8,160 nucleotides of DNA from UBA7398 sp963978235. GTDB taxonomy: Bacteria > Actinomycetota > Actinomycetes > Nanopelagicales > Nanopelagicaceae. Positions 1 to 5,771 of the stretch are shown one piece after another (the stretch's first letter is position 1; every line of letters starts with the position of its first letter). Both the position numbers and the translations under genes were made by a program. Under the pieces are notes generated by a model, which ran no database searches, was not told the origin of the DNA, and saw only the letters and a list, made by a program, of their open reading frames with translations. The stretch lies in assembly GCA_963978235.1 (NCBI GenBank), contig CAXBQM010000054.1, forward strand, positions 1-8,160, read 5' to 3'.

Positions 1-1
1 T

Positions 2-280
2 GTCATCCAATTAGCCTTCAGCGTTTTTGAGCGAACATCTGCACAATTGACTACTCAGGAATTTGCGCGTGTCGTCGCGCTGGATGGTTACTCAAATACA
101 GATGACAACTATGCCAAGAGAGAACATATTTCTACTTCGCTGGTGATGATGCCAAGTGGAAAGAAATTAGTTGTCACGAGATCAATAGATAAGAGAAATG
201 CCTTAAGTCAGGCGGCCATTCCATTTTTCGGAGAAATCAGTCGAAATGTATTTGGAATTGCAATCTCAGAACAAGATTAA
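2..280 (+). CDS. TadE-like minor pilin, C-terminal part (5' end outside window)
   Basis: The reading frame is open from base 2 to a TAA at 278-280 and gives 92 residues, so the start lies upstream of the window. The first residues (VIQLAFSVFERTSAQLTTQ) look like the end of a membrane helix followed by the amphipathic stretch seen in TadE-type pseudopilins, with 'EFARVVALDG' where family members have an A/R-rich segment. The remainder is a short, probably extracytoplasmic domain. TadE-family proteins are minor pilins of the Tad/Flp type IV pilus, anchored in the membrane by one N-terminal helix. Two further genes of this kind follow directly, which is the main support for the call. A TTG at 47 could in principle start translation, but it would remove the helix and has no ribosome-binding site, so a truncated gene at the edge is preferred. 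The family assignment is inference from pattern and context. Confidence 0.55.
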   Translation, partial: VIQLAFSVFERTSAQLTTQEFARVVALDGYSNTDDNYAKREHISTSLVMMPSGKKLVVTRSIDKRNALSQAAIPFFGEISRNVFGIAISEQD

Positions 281-307
281 TTCGAAGTAGAAAGCCACTG
301 TAAGCAG

Positions 308-853
308 ATGATCGCAAATAGATTTGCTCGCCAAGTTCACCGGAAAGAAGTTCACCGGAATGAGAAACCATTCGTGGCTTATGTCAGGAATTATCGTCAG
401 ATCACGTTCAGAAATCGATTGAATTCTGCATGGAGCGAAGAAGGCTCGGCAATCACCGAGTTCTTAATTCTAACCTTGCCCCTCTTCTTGCCATTAATTA
501 TTTTTCTTACGGATTTTTCAATACTGACAAATCGAGAAGTTAATTATCAAACCATTGCTCGTCAAGCAATTAGAGCATTTGTTTCAAGTGAGAATGTTTC
601 GCAAGGCACTGCTGATGTTCAATTCATTATGGAGCAGGCGGGAATCAGGAATAAAGTTGATGTATCAATTCAATGCGTAAGTGGCCCTTGTTTCACTCCA
701 GAGACTCTTGTGAAACTAACTTTGAGTCGAAAAACGTCTTTCCATACCGTATCTCAAAATGAAAAAGGAACCATCCCATACTCAGAACTTGAAAAAGAGC
801 GTGAAATAGTGGCAACAGTTTATGAACGATTCGATCGATGGTTTTCACCATGA
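308..853 (+). CDS. TadE-like minor pilin (pseudopilin)
   Basis: This 181-residue protein has a long basic N-terminal leader (residues 1-45). It is followed by the sequence EGSAITEF at 45-52 and a hydrophobic helix at about 51-73. G46 followed by S47, with Glu at +5 (E51) and Phe at +6, matches the Flp/TadE-type prepilin processing site (cleavage after Gly, Glu at +5). This predicts cleavage by a TadV-like peptidase and assembly with, or next to, the Flp pilus. The distal domain has a Cys pair (C123, C128) that could form a disulfide outside the membrane. The gene starts 27 bases after the preceding tad-like gene, in the same frame, with only a weak AAGCAG-like sequence before the ATG. Its TGA overlaps the ATG of the next gene (ATGA at 850-853), suggesting translational coupling. 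The leader contains a tandem duplication, VHRKE/VHRNE. The superfamily is fairly secure; the exact subfamily (TadE or TadF) is not. Confidence 0.75.
   Translation: MIANRFARQVHRKEVHRNEKPFVAYVRNYRQITFRNRLNSAWSEEGSAITEFLILTLPLFLPLIIFLTDFSILTNREVNYQTIARQAIRAFVSSENVSQGTADVQFIMEQAGIRNKVDVSIQCVSGPCFTPETLVKLTLSRKTSFHTVSQNEKGTIPYSELEKEREIVATVYERFDRWFSP
333..360 (+). repeat. Short tandem duplication inside the TadE-like leader
   Basis: The 13-mer AAGTTCACCGGAA occurs at 333-345 and again at 348-360, a period of 15 bases. In the reading frame this duplicates five codons, giving VHRKE followed by VHRNE. The two copies are nearly identical at DNA level, so the duplication looks recent. It lies in the leader that would be removed by the prepilin peptidase. 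Confidence 0.85.
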
Positions 854-1404
854 AGTTAAGGTTATTGCGTAGGATAAAACAGAAGTCGATTCAATTTGTC
901 TCTGACGAAAAAGGTTCTTTAGCTCCTTTGGTAATTGGTTTATTCATTATCGCTTCGGTTGTTTCGTTATCAATTGTTGACTACTCATATGTCATCCTTA
1001 AGCAACGCGTACTTGATCAAATTAATGAGCGGGCTATCCAACGTGCTGCGCACGAAATTGATTTCGCTCGTTATTACACGCATGGTTTAGACGAATTTGC
1101 GCTCACCCAAAATCGATCAGAAAGTCAGTATCGAGTGCCAATTGATTGTGAGAAAGCCAGAAATACATACCAAGAGGAATTCATTAATTCGATGCAATCT
1201 TCATCCGGAGCAAAGAATTCACAGGAGAAGAGTTTGCAAATTCACCACAATGATTGGTGGCTCATTGAAAATTTCACCTGCGATGGAAATTCGATTTATG
1301 CGCGAGTTACTGAGTTTGTTCAACTTCCTTTTCAACTTCCAATTCTCGGTATATATAACTCGAAAATTCATGCGAGAGCTGGTGCATTCAGTGCAACAAA
1401 ATAG
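850..1404 (+). CDS. TadE/TadG-like pilus assembly protein
   Basis: The protein has 184 residues from the ATG at 850. A basic N-terminus (MKLRLLRRIK) precedes DEKGSLAP at 19-26 and a hydrophobic helix at about 25-48. The next stretch, VLDQINERAIQRAA, is where Tad-domain proteins carry an A/D-rich segment. The Gly-Ser start of the helix is kept, but there is no Glu at +5 after the Gly. The protein therefore resembles the actinobacterial 'secretion-neighbourhood TadE-like' or TadG-type proteins more than a processed TadE. The C-terminus (LPILGIYNSKIHARAGAFSA) ends in the Ala-rich pattern usual for this group. I chose the ATG at 850 because it overlaps the previous stop as ATGA; an in-frame ATG at 838 would add four residues. 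The stop is TAG, and the prfB ATG follows 15 bases later in the same frame. It is probably a membrane-anchored pilus component; its precise role is not readable from sequence. Confidence 0.65.
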   Translation: MKLRLLRRIKQKSIQFVSDEKGSLAPLVIGLFIIASVVSLSIVDYSYVILKQRVLDQINERAIQRAAHEIDFARYYTHGLDEFALTQNRSESQYRVPIDCEKARNTYQEEFINSMQSSSGAKNSQEKSLQIHHNDWWLIENFTCDGNSIYARVTEFVQLPFQLPILGIYNSKIHARAGAFSATK

Positions 1405-1407
1405 ATA

Positions 1408-1413
1408 TATCCT
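1408..1413 (+). promoter_or_regulatory. Candidate -10 box for a leaderless prfB transcript
   Basis: TATCCT fits TANNNT and sits at -12 to -7 if transcription starts at the A of the prfB ATG (1420). No Shine-Dalgarno sequence precedes that ATG, and no convincing -35 hexamer is visible. The same arrangement recurs at ftsE and at the minus-strand membrane-protein gene. The surrounding stretch is A+T-rich, so chance is possible. Confidence 0.3.
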
Positions 1414-1419
1414 TTGAAG

Positions 1420-2529
1420 ATGTCCGCCAGAGACTTTGATCAAGAGATAAAGACGTTGAGTGCCACGTTGGTATCAATTGAGAAAGTTGTGGATTTACCG
1501 AAGTTGCGAAGTGAATTACAAGAACTTGAGGCTGCTGCTGGCGTTCCCAATTTATGGGACAACCCAGAAGAAGCTCAGAAAGTAACGAGCAAACTCTCTC
1601 GAGTGCAGAGTGAAATCAATCGAATCTCAGGACTTAGACAAAGGCTTGATGATCTTCCGGTGTTACTTGAACTTGCTAACAATGAAAACGATTCCAGTGT
1701 GTTAGAGGAAGCTTCGAAAGAACTCGATTCATTAATCAAAGCTATTGGAGATTTAGAAGTACAAACTCTGTTAAGTGGTGAATACGATCAACGAGATGCG
1801 CTCATCACCATACGTTCTGAAGCAGGTGGAGTTGATGCCGCTGATTGGGCAGAAATGGTCTCGCGAATGTTCTTGCGATATTGCGAATTACATCAATATC
1901 AAACCCAAGTCTTAGAAACTTCTTATGCTGAAGAAGCAGGTATTAAATCAACGACATTTAAAGTTACTGGTTCATATGCTTATGGCACGCTCTCTGTTGA
2001 ACAGGGAACTCATCGACTTGTTCGGATTTCGCCATTCGATAGCCAGAATCGACGCCACACATCGTTTGCTGGCGTAGAAGTTGTTCCCGTGGTTGATCAA
2101 AGCGATCACATTGTTATTGATGAGAAAGATATTCGAGTCGATGTGTACCGATCTTCTGGTCCCGGCGGACAAGGAGTAAATACAACGGATTCCGCCGTTC
2201 GCATCACTCACATTCCGACCGGAATTGTTGTTTCCTGCCAGAACGAACGTTCGCAGATTCAAAATCGAGCAACTGCGATGGCAGTTCTTCAATCAAAACT
2301 TTTAGAGAAACGCAATCAAGAAGAACGCGCCAAGATTGATGCTCTGCGCGGAGATAATTCAGGTTCGTGGGGAAATCAGATTCGCTCTTATGTTCTTCAT
2401 CCTTACCAAATGGTCAAAGATCATCGCACTGATTTTGAAACGGGAAATACCCAAGCAGTTCTCAATGGTGAACTCGATGGATTTATTGAGGCGGGGATTC
2501 GCTGGCGAAGATCGGCTAGTAGTAAGTAA
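1420..2529 (+). CDS. prfB: Peptide chain release factor 2
   Basis: Class I release factor that recognises UGA and UAA in the ribosomal A site and triggers hydrolysis of peptidyl-tRNA. From the ATG at 1420 it is 369 residues, the usual RF2 length. The N-terminal helical domain covers about 1-110. The discriminating tripeptide SPF at 204-206 (in HRLVRISPFD) marks it as RF2 rather than RF1, which has PxT. The catalytic GGQ is at 249-251 within SSGPGGQGVNTTDSAVR. The C-terminal WGNQIRSYVLHPYQMVKDHRT block is typical and closely resembles mycobacterial RF2. The gene is one uninterrupted frame, so there is no programmed +1 frameshift of the kind that autoregulates E. coli prfB. A TTG at 1414 would add two residues, but the ATG fits the family (MSARDFD...). 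The gene follows the tad genes by 15 bases and precedes ftsE; prfB-ftsE-ftsX-smpB is a common actinobacterial order. Its own stop is TAA. Confidence 0.97.
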   Translation: MSARDFDQEIKTLSATLVSIEKVVDLPKLRSELQELEAAAGVPNLWDNPEEAQKVTSKLSRVQSEINRISGLRQRLDDLPVLLELANNENDSSVLEEASKELDSLIKAIGDLEVQTLLSGEYDQRDALITIRSEAGGVDAADWAEMVSRMFLRYCELHQYQTQVLETSYAEEAGIKSTTFKVTGSYAYGTLSVEQGTHRLVRISPFDSQNRRHTSFAGVEVVPVVDQSDHIVIDEKDIRVDVYRSSGPGGQGVNTTDSAVRITHIPTGIVVSCQNERSQIQNRATAMAVLQSKLLEKRNQEERAKIDALRGDNSGSWGNQIRSYVLHPYQMVKDHRTDFETGNTQAVLNGELDGFIEAGIRWRRSASSK

Positions 2530-2659
2530 GACTCGAAATTTCTCATCAGTGCGAGATATTGAGTGTGAATAAATCCATATCCCGCGTGTAATTCTTAGAT
2601 TCACAGGAAAAGTTCGGACAAATACGGCTGAATTACAGGAGCAATCGAGAGTTCTTTCA

Positions 2660-2665
2660 TAAGAT
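2660..2665 (+). promoter_or_regulatory. Candidate -10 box for a leaderless ftsE transcript
   Basis: TAAGAT fits TANNNT and lies at -12 to -7 relative to the A of the ftsE ATG at 2672. There is no Shine-Dalgarno sequence before that ATG. The 142-base prfB-ftsE gap (2530-2671) shows no clear terminator hairpin and no gene. A TTACAG at 2633-2638 is the nearest -35-like hexamer, but its 21-base spacing is too long for a normal promoter. The call is suggestive only. Confidence 0.35.
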
Positions 2666-2671
2666 TTCGTC

Positions 2672-3361
2672 ATGATTCGTTTTGAGAAGGTCACCAAGAT
2701 CTATCCCAAGACTGAACAACCCGCTTTAAATCAGGTTGACCTGAATGTTGAGAAGGGTGAGTTCGTCTTCCTCGTCGGACTTTCCGGCTCTGGTAAATCT
2801 ACTTTTCTCCGATTAGTTCTCCGCGAAGAGAAACCAACATCAGGAACAATTCACGTCGCAGGAAAAGATTTAGCAACCCTTCCTAATTCAAAAGTTCCAG
2901 AACTTCGACGACAAGTTGGAACGGTCTTTCAAGATTTTCGATTATTGAATAACAAAACGGTCTTTGAGAACGTCGCTTTCACGCTTCATGTCCTTGGTTA
3001 CTCCAAGAAAGAGATTGCACGAGAAGTTCCTGAAGTCCTTGAACTTGTAGGGCTAGCCGAAAAAACAGATCGATTACCAGGTGAGCTCTCCGGCGGCGAA
3101 CAACAGCGAGTGGCAATTGCCCGCGCATATGTCAGCCATCCCGCAATCTTGATTGCCGATGAACCAACCGGAAACTTAGATCCGGCAACGTCGGTTGGAA
3201 TTATGAAATTACTCGATCGCATTAATCGCGATGGCACCACAGTTGTTATGGCTACCCATGACTCAGGAATCGTCGATCAAATGCGTAAACGAGTTATTGA
3301 GTTAGATTCAGGAAATGTTGTCCGTGACCAAGTTCGAGGTGTTTACGGATATACCGGCTAG
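2672..3361 (+). CDS. ftsE: Cell division ATP-binding protein FtsE
   Basis: Cytoplasmic ATPase of the FtsEX complex, which links the division machinery to periplasmic or wall-associated peptidoglycan hydrolases. The 229 residues match the family length. All ABC motifs are present: Walker A GLSGSGKST at 36-44, Q-loop Q87 (FQDFRLL), signature LSGGE at 139-143, Walker B ILIADE at 159-164, D-loop NLDP at 168-171, and H-loop H196 (MATHD). Intact catalytic E164 and H196 argue for an active ATPase. The opening MIRFEKVTKIYP and the phrase VFQDFRLL are typical of FtsE. The start is the only sensible ATG and lacks an RBS. The stop is TAG, and ftsX begins 15 bases later, so the two are co-transcribed. 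Confidence 0.97.
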   Translation: MIRFEKVTKIYPKTEQPALNQVDLNVEKGEFVFLVGLSGSGKSTFLRLVLREEKPTSGTIHVAGKDLATLPNSKVPELRRQVGTVFQDFRLLNNKTVFENVAFTLHVLGYSKKEIAREVPEVLELVGLAEKTDRLPGELSGGEQQRVAIARAYVSHPAILIADEPTGNLDPATSVGIMKLLDRINRDGTTVVMATHDSGIVDQMRKRVIELDSGNVVRDQVRGVYGYTG

Positions 3362-3364
3362 GTG

Positions 3365-3370
3365 AGGAGG
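3365..3370 (+). promoter_or_regulatory. Canonical ribosome-binding site of ftsX
   Basis: AGGAGG lies six bases before the ftsX ATG at 3377. It is the strongest Shine-Dalgarno sequence in the window and fixes the ftsX start. It contrasts with the SD-less starts of prfB and ftsE, as expected for an internal operon gene translated from a leadered message. Confidence 0.85.
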
Positions 3371-3376
3371 TAAGAA

Positions 3377-4279
3377 ATGCGAGCGGGATTTATTCTGAGT
3401 GAAGTTCGAATTGGACTTCGTCGTAACCTCACCATGACTTTTGCGGTCATTATTACTGTTGCTATTTCCCTTTCCTTACTTGGCCTTGGACTTCTTGCTA
3501 ATTCCCAAGTTCGGGTGATGAAAGATTATTGGTACGACAAGATTGAGGTGTCGGTCTATCTCTGCGGTGCACTTTCGGAATCTTCGTCATGTTCAGGTGG
3601 CGTCATTACCGATGCCCAACGAATGGAAATCCAGAAGGATCTCCAAGATCTTCCCGTAGTAGAAGCGGTTTACTACGAATCACAATCTGAAGCTTTCCAG
3701 CGCTTCCAAGAGAGATTTAAAGGTTCGGCAATTGCGCAGAACGTCACGCAAGATCAATTACCAGAATCATTCCGCGTAAAACTCACTGACCCGACGAAGT
3801 TTGCAGTAGTGGAAAGCGCATTCACTGGTAGACCAGGCGTGGATATTGTTCAAGATCAGCGAACCATTCTTGAGAAGTTCTTCCGTTTACTTAATGTTTT
3901 ACGAGATGGTGCGCTCGTCATAGGTCTTGCCAGCGTACTTACTGCGGCGTTACTTATAAGCAACACATTACGGTTAGCGGCATTTAATCGTCGTCGCGAA
4001 ACGAATGTGATGAAACTCGTTGGCGCAAGTTCCTTCTCCATACAACTTCCATTTATTTTGGAAGGTGTAATTTCGGCGCTCTTCGGTTGGGGTTTTGCTA
4101 CTGCACTTCTCGTCGGATTTAAATACGTGGTTCAGTCCAAAATTGCTCCGCTTCTGACTTTCACTAACTTTTTTGGATGGGGCGATGTCTGGGTGGCTTC
4201 GGCTTACCTGCTCATCGCTGGCCTCTTCGTCTCTTCGCTCGCTTCGCTTATTACGTTGCGTAAATATCTCAAGGTTTAG
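3377..4279 (+). CDS. ftsX: Cell division permease-like protein FtsX
   Basis: Membrane partner of FtsE; transmits ATPase state to a peptidoglycan hydrolase outside the membrane. The 300 residues show the four-helix FtsX layout: a cytoplasmic N-terminus, TM1 at about 20-42, a large extracytoplasmic loop at about 45-172, TM2 at about 176-198, TM3 at about 223-248 and TM4 at about 270-293. The cytoplasmic segment RRRETNVMKLVGAS (205-218) is the conserved coupling motif that contacts FtsE. The extracytoplasmic loop has only two Cys, C63 and C72 (YLCGALSESSSCSGG), placed to form a disulfide. From memory, mycobacterial FtsX also carries Cys in this region. In mycobacteria the partner hydrolase is a RipC-type NlpC/P60 protein; none is encoded here. 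The start is fixed by AGGAGG six bases upstream. Confidence 0.95.
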   Translation: MRAGFILSEVRIGLRRNLTMTFAVIITVAISLSLLGLGLLANSQVRVMKDYWYDKIEVSVYLCGALSESSSCSGGVITDAQRMEIQKDLQDLPVVEAVYYESQSEAFQRFQERFKGSAIAQNVTQDQLPESFRVKLTDPTKFAVVESAFTGRPGVDIVQDQRTILEKFFRLLNVLRDGALVIGLASVLTAALLISNTLRLAAFNRRRETNVMKLVGASSFSIQLPFILEGVISALFGWGFATALLVGFKYVVQSKIAPLLTFTNFFGWGDVWVASAYLLIAGLFVSSLASLITLRKYLKV

Positions 4280-4341
4280 ATCTCCACCTTTATTTAACGC
4301 GTCATTAATTCCGCACCTTGTTTTCGCTCCATCCTTTACCC

Positions 4342-4370
4342 TTTACGTAGTGAAAAAGAACCAATATTTA
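4342..4370 (+). promoter_or_regulatory. Possible smpB promoter
   Basis: TTTACG at 4342-4347 and TATTTA at 4365-4370 are separated by 17 bases in the 133-base ftsX-smpB gap. The -35 agrees at four of six positions with TTGACA; the -10 lacks the conserved final T. No terminator is visible between ftsX and smpB, so read-through from ftsX is also possible. The only SD-like sequence before the smpB ATG is a weak AAAGAAG at 4397-4403. Confidence 0.22.
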
Positions 4371-4412
4371 AAACAAGAGTGGTATCGAGAGGAACTAAAG
4401 AAGTAAAACGCC

Positions 4413-4934
4413 ATGGTTAAGGAAACGGGAAGAAAACTCATCGCGCAGAATAAAAAAGCGCGCCATGATTACTTCATAGAAGAAACCTATGAATGTGGTC
4501 TTGTGTTAACTGGTACCGAAGTGAAATCACTTCGTGCTGGTCGAGCATCGCTCCTTGATGGTTTCGCCATGGTCATAGACGGAGAGATTTGGTTAACCGG
4601 TGTTCATATTCCCGAATACAACGAAGGGTCGTGGACTAATCACACACCACGACGAGACCGAAAACTTCTTCTCCATAAACGCGAGATTGAAAAATTAATC
4701 GGTAAGACTAAACAGAGTGGCTTAACACTTATTCCCACTACTCTCTATTTCAAAGATGGAAAAGTAAAAGTAGAGATAGGTTTGGCAAAAGGAAAGAAAG
4801 CACACGATAAACGCGCATCGTTAATGGAGAAACAAGCCGATCGAGAAATCGAGCGCGAGATGTCACGAAATATCTCCGGCAAGAGTTCAAACCGTGCGCC
4901 ATCACGCGGAAAATATTCAGATTACGACGACTAA
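4413..4934 (+). CDS. smpB: SsrA-binding protein SmpB
   Basis: RNA-binding partner of tmRNA, needed to deliver alanyl-tmRNA to stalled ribosomes in trans-translation. Family landmarks are clear: GRKLIAQNKKARHDY at the N-terminus, GTEVKSLRAGRASL at 34-47 (tmRNA-binding OB-fold), HIPEY at 65-69, HTPRRDRKLLLH at 77-88, and GLAKGKKAHDKR at 123-134. The basic C-terminal tail that enters the empty mRNA channel follows. At 173 residues it is somewhat longer than the roughly 160 usual for the family. The extra length is in the tail, which after a Ser/Arg-rich stretch ends in an acidic GKYSDYDD. The RNA partner ssrA begins 81 bases downstream, and the two are often adjacent. The ATG at 4413 is the conserved family start. 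Confidence 0.97.
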   Translation: MVKETGRKLIAQNKKARHDYFIEETYECGLVLTGTEVKSLRAGRASLLDGFAMVIDGEIWLTGVHIPEYNEGSWTNHTPRRDRKLLLHKREIEKLIGKTKQSGLTLIPTTLYFKDGKVKVEIGLAKGKKAHDKRASLMEKQADREIEREMSRNISGKSSNRAPSRGKYSDYDD

Positions 4935-4987
4935 TTTTTATCAGTCAGTGATTGCGGTTACACTTAGCCAAGCTTTCTAGCTCACAC

Positions 4988-5011
4988 TATTTAATCCGTA
5001 CGGTTTAAATA
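4988..5011 (+). promoter_or_regulatory. Near-perfect 24-bp palindrome just upstream of ssrA
   Basis: The arms TATTTAA (4988-4994) and TTAAATA (5005-5011) flank the self-complementary core CCGTACGG (4996-5003). The only mismatch is the symmetric pair T4995/T5004, so 22 of 24 positions obey dyad symmetry. It ends four bases before the mature tmRNA 5' end at 5016. The A+T-rich arms (TTAAAT at 5005-5010, or TTTAAT at 4990-4995) are the best -10 candidates for ssrA, so the palindrome probably overlaps the promoter and could be an operator. It could instead form a hairpin in the precursor leader before RNase P cleavage. No matching -35 could be assigned. Confidence 0.55.
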
Positions 5012-5015
5012 TCTT

Positions 5016-5386
5016 GGGGGTGAACGGTCTCGACTTAGGATGTTGAGGCAGGGGAAGCGGGCCGAGGAAGCCGGGATGATCTCGTTAACCAACAACCCCG
5101 TGCAAACAACATAGACGCCAGTAATACTGACGCCGATTTCGCCCTCGCTGCCTAAGCGAGCTCCGAAATCCGTTACGCCAAGTTTGTTCTCGCCTTGGCA
5201 TGTAACGTCGCTAGAGGACTCACTTCTTATTAAGGTTGCGATTAACTAGAAGGAAATCAAACGCAAATGAGTTCGTTGACTACTTGTGCGTGTGAGAGTC
5301 AGAACTGAGAAAACGTTAATCGCACTACGCCCGTAGAAGCCCTGTTTTAGTACCTGAGGACCCGGGTTCGATTCCCGGCACCTCCA
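5016..5386 (+). ncRNA. ssrA: Transfer-messenger RNA (tmRNA, 10Sa RNA), one-piece
   Basis: tmRNA acts first as an alanine tRNA and then as an mRNA to free stalled ribosomes and tag their products for proteolysis. The 5' end GGGGGTG (5016-5022) pairs with CACCTCC (5379-5385) to make the seven-bp acceptor stem with one G-U pair. A5386 is the discriminator base. The T-arm stem CCGGG/CCCGG encloses the loop TTCGATT (5367-5373). The 5' phrase GAACGGTCTCGACTT is close to that of mycobacterial tmRNA. CAGGG near 5047 can pair with CCCTG at 5340-5344 as part of P2. The tag frame opens at 5117 after TAGAC, and the stop lies in the loop of a hairpin, CTCGCT/AGCGAG (5144-5160). The order of the parts is the standard one-piece one. 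Genomic bases 5387-5389 are CTA, so the CCA end must be added enzymatically. It lies downstream of smpB. Confidence 0.97.
5117..5155 (+). other. tmRNA tag-peptide reading frame (ASNTDADFALAA)
   Basis: Twelve codons, GCC at 5117 to GCC at 5150, are followed by TAA at 5153-5155. The preceding TAGAC parallels the TAGTC that sets the resume codon in E. coli tmRNA, and resume codons normally specify Ala, as here. The tag ends in ALAA, the degradation signal read by ClpXP-type proteases and their adaptors. The residue before ALAA is Phe, where Tyr is usual (for example DYALAA in mycobacteria). Confidence 0.9.
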
Positions 5387-5417
5387 CTAGAAGTGTTAGT
5401 GATCTCTATTTTTCTTT
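5385..5417 (+). terminator. Possible ssrA terminator
   Basis: CACTAG (5385-5390) can pair with TTAGTG (5396-5401), including one G-U pair, around a five-base loop. A T-rich stretch (TATTTTTCTTTT, 5407-5418) follows six bases later. The stem is short and the T-tract is displaced, so it would be a weak intrinsic terminator. It overlaps the C-terminal codons of the convergent minus-strand gene. Confidence 0.33.
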
Positions 5418-5683
5418 TGTATCTGCTTAATAACTCGATACATTGCTAAAGATGATGATGAAATTCCGATCAGCCCCATGAATGTAGCCCCCGGAGAAAT
5501 TCTTTGCGTTACCAAATAAGTACCCACTAATAGGGCGGGAATTCCAAAGAGGAAGAGAAAGAAAATCCTTCCAATCTCAAGTTTGCCAGTGAGATTTTTG
5601 AGAAACGAGAGCAGAAAACTTAAAGGGCCACCAATGAATGCAATTGAAACGATGAGTGCGGCGAGAAGGGCGAGGGATTCCAT
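5396..5683 (-). CDS. Small three-helix membrane protein of unknown function
   Basis: I do not recognise this 95-residue protein. It is strongly hydrophobic, with likely membrane helices at about 5-27, 39-58 and 65-83. A short polar link contains KNLTGKLEIGR (29-39), and the basic tail VIKQIQKKNRDH (84-95) is probably cytoplasmic. There are no Cys residues, no catalytic-looking motif and no lipobox. It is probably real: hydrophobic segments and charged loops alternate as in membrane proteins, the start is an ATG, and a TANNNT box (TAGAGT) sits exactly where a leaderless promoter would place it. It converges on ssrA, its stop lying nine bases beyond the discriminator base of the tmRNA. The HNH gene upstream on the same strand is 266 bases away, so it is probably transcribed alone. 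Nothing in the context gives a function. Confidence 0.65.
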   Translation of the reverse strand: MESLALLAALIVSIAFIGGPLSFLLSFLKNLTGKLEIGRIFFLFLFGIPALLVGTYLVTQRISPGATFMGLIGISSSSLAMYRVIKQIQKKNRDH

Positions 5684-5689
5684 GAAGAA

Positions 5690-5695
5690 ACTCTA
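5690..5695 (-). promoter_or_regulatory. Candidate -10 box for the small membrane-protein gene
   Basis: Read on the minus strand, TAGAGT fits TANNNT and occupies -12 to -7 relative to the A of the ATG at 5683. There is no Shine-Dalgarno sequence before this ATG, so a leaderless transcript is the simplest reading. No good -35 hexamer is visible. Confidence 0.35.
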
Positions 5696-5771
5696 CATTT
5701 GATGAGTCACCAATATGCGCATAAGCCACTTAAGCAACTTCGGCCAAATGTGGAGGGAACCCAAATTAAGC

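Noticed and set aside
278..310. The first two tad-like genes share a frame and are separated by a single TAA, hinting at a broken fusion gene
   Set aside because: Each has its own membrane helix and pseudopilin layout, and the second has a proper ATG; adjacent separate minor-pilin genes are normal in tad loci.
1412..1417. CTTTGA just before the prfB ATG, resembling the CUU-UGA slippery site of E. coli RF2 autoregulation
   Set aside because: A +1 slip here would enter a frame different from prfB, the usual upstream SD-like AGGGGG is absent, and prfB is already one continuous frame from 1420.
2530..2671. Terminator or riboswitch in the prfB-ftsE gap
   Set aside because: Only four-bp stems such as TCTC/GAGA near 2541-2555 without a T-tract; nothing resembling a known riboswitch core.
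4350..4406. An 18-codon GTG-initiated frame (VKKNQYLKQEWYREELKK) between ftsX and smpB that could be a leader peptide
   Set aside because: No RBS and no -10 box at the leaderless offset; it is short enough to be chance, and nothing downstream suggests attenuation.
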